From Hydrogenophaga sp. Root209 (GTDB lineage: Bacteria > Pseudomonadota > Gammaproteobacteria > Burkholderiales > Burkholderiaceae_C), in contig NZ_LMIE01000006.1 in NCBI RefSeq assembly GCF_001428625.1, positions 118,058 through 182,057 on the forward strand: a DNA stretch of 64,000 nt, given 5' to 3'. Made by a program: the position numbers and the translations under genes. This document shows positions 60,694 to 64,000 of the stretch, in pieces; position 1 is the first letter of the stretch; each line of letters opens with the position of its first letter. The notes under the pieces were generated by a model. It was given only the letters and a program-made list of their open reading frames with translations, was not told where the DNA came from and did not search any database.

Positions 60694-61593
60694 TCACGGC
60701 CGTGCCACGGCGCACACCTCCACAACAAGGCCTCGCAACCAGCGGTGGACCGGGTCGGCCTGCAACCTCGGATGCCACAGCAACGAGACGCTGATGTCCT
60801 GCATCGGGAACGGCAGCTCGAAGCTGTGCATTCCCTCGCGCAGGACGCCGGTGTGCCGTTCGGGAACACTGGCGATCAGCTGGGAGCTGCGGGCCAGCGC
60901 CAGTGCCGTCGAGAAGCCGCCCACGGTGGTGACGATCTCGCGCTCCAGACCCAGCGGGACCAGGGCTTCGTCAATCGGCCCCTTGTCGATCCCCCGCCGT
61001 GAGACGCCGATGTGTTGCGCTGCCGCGTACACGGCGGGTGTGATCTTGCGTTTGCTCAGCGGGTGCCCTGCCCGCACCACGCCAATGAAGCGGTCCCGGA
61101 ACAAGGCCTGGGTCCGCAGCTCCGGGCCCATGGCCTCGCCCACCACACCCGTTTCCAGATCGACCGCCCCGTCACGCAGCGGGGAGCTGCCCTTGCCCGG
61201 CTTCTGCACGAAGCACAGCCGCACGCCGGGAGCCTGCTTGCGCACGCGGGCCAGCAGGTCGGGGCCGAAGTTCTCGACGAAACCTTCGCTGGTGCGGATC
61301 GTGAAGGTGCGCACGAGTTGCTTGAGGTCGGGCGCCTGGGTGGGGCGAAGCGCCGCTTCGGCGTCCTGCACCAGCTGGGCCACCTTCTCGCGGAGTTCGA
61401 GCGCCCGGGGCGTGGGCACCAGGCCACGGCCCGCGCGCACCAGGAGCGGATCGCCGGTGGTCGCGCGCAGTCTCGCCAGGGCCCGGCTCATGGCCGAGGG
61501 GCTGAGCCGCAGCCGCTGCGCCGCGCGCGCCACGTTGCCTTCCGCGAGCAGCACATCCAGCGTGACCAACAGGTTGAGATCGGGCCTTGTCAT
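60694..61593 (-). CDS. LysR-family regulator
   Basis: A 299-residue LysR protein: MTRPDLNLLVTLDVLLAEGN, 'RLSPSAMSRALARLRATTGDPLLVR' (helix-turn-helix), then a NodD/NahR-like effector domain. Start 61593 is chosen as the family N-terminus; an upstream ATG adds 15 residues and covers part of the operator region. It is divergent from the DHA2-type transporter gene at 61728, its likely target, and convergent with the RND operon. Confidence 0.9.
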   Translation of the reverse strand: MTRPDLNLLVTLDVLLAEGNVARAAQRLRLSPSAMSRALARLRATTGDPLLVRAGRGLVPTPRALELREKVAQLVQDAEAALRPTQAPDLKQLVRTFTIRTSEGFVENFGPDLLARVRKQAPGVRLCFVQKPGKGSSPLRDGAVDLETGVVGEAMGPELRTQALFRDRFIGVVRAGHPLSKRKITPAVYAAAQHIGVSRRGIDKGPIDEALVPLGLEREIVTTVGGFSTALALARSSQLIASVPERHTGVLREGMHSFELPFPMQDISVSLLWHPRLQADPVHRWLRGLVVEVCAVARP

Positions 61594-61634
61594 GGGCAAA
61601 CCATAGCAGAGCGGAGCGTCACATGGCGTCAAAC

Positions 61635-61649
61635 GCACTCACAAAGTGC
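61635..61649. promoter_or_regulatory. Candidate LysR operator before the DHA2 transporter
   Basis: GCACTCACAAAGTGC is a dyad with 5-bp arms and a 5-nt centre, placed between the divergent lysR (start 61593) and transporter (start 61728). Symmetry and position suggest a regulator site; no footprint-level evidence exists. Confidence 0.35.
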
Positions 61650-61727
61650 AAACCGTGCGTCTTCCGCCATCTCGCCGGAATACCTACGCTTCAGGCAACC
61701 GAATTTCGCCACTTGAAGGACGCCACC

Positions 61728-63134
61728 ATGCAAGCAATTTCATCACCCAGATGGGCCCTGGCCAGTCTCTCCTTGTCCATGCTGCTGTCCTCGCTGGGCA
61801 CCAGCATCGCCAACGTGGGTTTGCCAACGCTGGCCGAGGCCTTCAACGCAAGCTTTCAGCAGGTGCAGTGGGTGGTGCTGGCCTACCTGCTCGCCATCAC
61901 CACTTTGATCGTGAGCGCGGGGCGGCTTGGTGACCTGATCGGTCGCCGCCGCCTGCTGATGGCCGGCATCGCCTTGTTCACCGTGGCCTCCGCGCTGTGC
62001 AGCCTGGCGCCCACGCTGGGGCTGCTGATCGCGGCCCGGACTGCGCAAGGCTTCGGCGCCGCGATCATGATGGCCCTCACGATGGCGTCGGTGGCCGACT
62101 CGGTGCCCAAGGCCCGGGCGGGCAGTGCCATGGGCCTGCTTGGCACCATGTCCGCGGTGGGCACGGCGCTGGGCCCGTCGCTGGGTGGCGCCCTGATCGC
62201 CGGATTCGGCTGGCAGCTCATGTTCCTCGTCAACGTGCCGCTGGGCATCCTGGCGGTGCTGCTGGTGCGCCGCTTCCTGCCGGTGGACGGCCCGCGCACG
62301 AAGACCGACCGCCCCCGCTTCGACCACCTCGGCACCCTGCTGTTGACCCTGACCCTGGCGAGCTATGCATTGGCCATGACGCTGGGGCGTGGCAGCTTCG
62401 GCCAGCTCAATGTGACGCTGCTGTGCGCGGCGCTGCTGGGCGTCGGCCTGTTCCTGCGGGTCGAGTCGCGAGCAGCATCGCCCTTGATCCAGCTGGCGAT
62501 GTTCCGCCACCCCGCCCTGGGCAGCGGCTTCGCGGCGAGCGCCCTGGTGGCCACCGTCATGATGGCCACGCTGGTGGTGGGCCCGTTCTACCTCTCGGGC
62601 GCGCTGGCACTCGACGCGGCCGCGATCGGGCTCGTCATGTCCACCGGGCCGCTGGTGGCGGCCCTCGTGGGCGTGCCGGCGGGGCGGGCGGTCGACCGCT
62701 TCGGCCCACACAGGATCGGCGTGACGGGGCTCGTGGCCATGGCCGCGGGCTCTGCCCTGTTGCCCTTGCTGGCGACGAGGTTCGGCGTGCCCGGCTACAT
62801 CGCGCCGCTGACCGCCATCACGGCCGGCTACGCGCTGTTCCAGGCGGCCAATAACACCGCCGTCATGCATGACGTACGCGCCGACCAGCGCGGCGTCGTG
62901 GGTGGCCTGATCAACCTGTCGCGCAACCTCGGTCTGATCACGGGGGCCTCCGTCATGGGCACTGTGTTCGCGGCAGGTTCAGGATCGACCGATCTGGCGA
63001 CGGCACTTCCTCACGCCCTGGAGGCAGGCCTGCGGATGAGCTTCGCGGTGGCCACGGGGCTGATCCTGCTGGCGCTTGCCGTGGGGTTCGCGGTTGAGCG
63101 TCGAGCCCCACGACCATCGAACGCCGGAGCGTGA
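61728..63134 (+). CDS. DHA2-type MFS multidrug efflux transporter (EmrB/QacA-like)
   Basis: A 468-residue, fourteen-helix exporter. Family marks are 'LGTSIANVGLPTLAEAFNAS' near residue 22 (the DHA2 motif D1 region), 'QWVVLAYLLAITTLIVSAGRLGDLIGRRR' (motif A) near 45-72 and GLLGTMSAVGTALGPSLGG (motif C) near 140. Drug or toxic-metabolite export is expected, but the substrate is unknown. The frame is open further upstream; 61728 is used as the normal N-terminus, with GAAGGAC before it. Likely controlled by the divergent LysR. Confidence 0.9.
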   Translation: MQAISSPRWALASLSLSMLLSSLGTSIANVGLPTLAEAFNASFQQVQWVVLAYLLAITTLIVSAGRLGDLIGRRRLLMAGIALFTVASALCSLAPTLGLLIAARTAQGFGAAIMMALTMASVADSVPKARAGSAMGLLGTMSAVGTALGPSLGGALIAGFGWQLMFLVNVPLGILAVLLVRRFLPVDGPRTKTDRPRFDHLGTLLLTLTLASYALAMTLGRGSFGQLNVTLLCAALLGVGLFLRVESRAASPLIQLAMFRHPALGSGFAASALVATVMMATLVVGPFYLSGALALDAAAIGLVMSTGPLVAALVGVPAGRAVDRFGPHRIGVTGLVAMAAGSALLPLLATRFGVPGYIAPLTAITAGYALFQAANNTAVMHDVRADQRGVVGGLINLSRNLGLITGASVMGTVFAAGSGSTDLATALPHALEAGLRMSFAVATGLILLALAVGFAVERRAPRPSNAGA

Positions 63135-63255
63135 CGTTGGGGGGGCGTGGGAAGGATGCGATCGATTTCCAGGGTTTGAATTCGGGCCGGCGCGGCCTGC
63201 TTCCATGCCCTTGTTTCAAGGGAAAACCATGAGTGGAGATCTTCACCTTAATTTG

Positions 63256-63268
63256 TATGATGACCATA
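63256..63268. promoter_or_regulatory. Candidate GntR operator before the FCD regulator
   Basis: TATGATGACCATA is a dyad (TATG, 5 nt, CATA) in an AT-rich patch 32 nt upstream of the regulator ATG. FCD-type GntR proteins commonly bind such short AT/GT-containing palindromes near their own start. Weak evidence only. Confidence 0.35.
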
Positions 63269-63299
63269 TAACCAGACACCTGAAGCCCGATCCACACCC

Positions 63300-64000
63300 A
63301 TGAGCGACGCTCTGCAAGCGCCCGAACGCCTCACCGACAAACTGGCCGGCCTGCTGCTGCAGCGCATCGAGTCCGGGGAGCTGGCGCCCGACGAACGCTT
63401 GCCCACCGAGCAGCGCCTGGCCGAGCAATTCGGGGTGTCGCGCACCGTGGTGCGCGAAGCGGTCAGCAGACTCAAGTCCATTGGCCTGCTCACCTCGCGC
63501 CAGGGCTCCGGCGTGTTCGTGGCACCGCGCCACCAGGCGCGCGCCCTGGCCTTTGATCCGCTGGTGGTCACGTCCATGGAGAGCGTGCTTCAGGTGGTGG
63601 AGGTGCGCCGCGGGCTGGAAGCCGACGTGGCCGCGTTGGCCGCGCAGCGCATGACGCCCGAGAAGGCGCGCACGATCGCCGAGGCGCTGGAGCACCTGGA
63701 AGCCTGCCCGCCCCAGGGCGCGGAAGGCGTGGAGGCCGACCTGGCCTTTCACCGCAGCATCGCCCGCGCCACCGAGAACCCGCACTACGAACGCCTGCTG
63801 GGCTTCCTGGAGCAGTACCAGCGCGAATCCATGTGCGTGACGCGCACCAACGAAGCGCTGGACAGCGGCTACATGGTGGAGGTGCGCGAAGAACACCGCG
63901 CCATCGCCGAAGCGGTGATGCGCGGCGACGTGCTCGCGGCGCGGCAGGCCGCCATGCTGCACATGCACAACGCGGCGAGGCGTCTGAACAACGCCGCACC
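63300..64000 (+). CDS. GntR-family regulator, FCD type (cut by window end)
   Basis: The first 233 codons are present and the end lies outside the window. The N-terminal winged helix-turn-helix is clear ('PDERLPTEQRLAEQFGVSRT', then VVREAVSRLKSIGLL and GSGVFV), followed by an FCD effector domain with VVEVRRGLEADVAALAA, DLAFHRSIARATENPHY and a conserved metal-binding pattern (D/H in 'ADLAFH', H in 'EEHRAI', H in 'MLHMH'). This branch (FadR/PdhR/LldR) senses carboxylates or sugar acids. Its target genes are probably beyond the window. Confidence 0.9.
   Translation, partial: MSDALQAPERLTDKLAGLLLQRIESGELAPDERLPTEQRLAEQFGVSRTVVREAVSRLKSIGLLTSRQGSGVFVAPRHQARALAFDPLVVTSMESVLQVVEVRRGLEADVAALAAQRMTPEKARTIAEALEHLEACPPQGAEGVEADLAFHRSIARATENPHYERLLGFLEQYQRESMCVTRTNEALDSGYMVEVREEHRAIAEAVMRGDVLAARQAAMLHMHNAARRLNNAA

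Overview
The window looks like chromosomal DNA from a motile, high-GC betaproteobacterium, most likely of the family Comamonadaceae (Hydrogenophaga/Acidovorax-like). The reasons are the fliLMNOPQR order, a cheZ-like/cheY/cheA/cheR/cheD/cheB cluster, a Bug-type tricarboxylate receptor, many LysR regulators, a PEP-CTERM protein, and a GC-rich intergenic repeat that recurs inside the flagellar and chemotaxis operons. The genus is inferred from gene content; no database search was possible. No rRNA, tRNA, CRISPR array, insertion sequence or phage gene was seen.

Layout. 1-4664: flagellar operon fliL-M-N-O-P-Q-R (C-ring and export gate). 4689-10994: a dihaem cytochrome c, a LysR/MFS divergent pair, and a D-tartrate dehydratase gene (tarD, TTG start) with a Bug solute receptor and a divergent LysR. 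11058-15403: TauE-like exporter, small lipoprotein, VOC protein, MFS exporter with a C-terminal extra domain, and a PEP-CTERM protein behind a sigma54-like promoter. 15606-17352: NarL-type regulator and cytoplasmic REC-histidine kinase. 17529-23977: chemotaxis operon with a small CheZ-like phosphatase (DxxxQ motif), cheY, cheA, cheR, cheD, cheB and an Hpt-like membrane protein that lacks the phospho-accepting His. 24000-25770: an unknown disordered protein and a YihY/BrkB membrane protein.

25906-31420 is the most unusual stretch: four tandem paralogues of an unrecognised ~460-residue protein with leucine-rich-repeat-like texture. One copy is broken by an internal deletion. 31629-40742 is a signalling island: an Aer-like PAS chemoreceptor, two coupled sensor kinases, then on the other strand a four-gene unit of periplasmic binding lipoprotein, three-PAS kinase, receiver protein and universal stress protein, with a TetR remnant between the two halves.

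40955-51216: ABC ATPase/FtsX-type permease, two alpha/beta hydrolases, a translationally coupled CsbD-like/trypsin-like pair, an aminotransferase, an acyl-CoA synthetase and small proteins. 51282-61593: hypothetical and DsrE-like proteins, then a LysR-controlled RND efflux operon whose first gene is an alpha/beta hydrolase without catalytic Ser and His, and a second LysR. 61728-64000: a DHA2-type MFS pump and a GntR/FCD regulator cut by the window end.

How the parts connect. The motility genes form one functional block. CheA would phosphorylate CheY, which binds the FliM N-terminal peptide and would be dephosphorylated by the CheZ-like protein. CheR, CheB and CheD would adapt receptors such as the Aer-like one. 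cheW, motAB, flhB and the exosortase partner of the PEP-CTERM protein must lie elsewhere.
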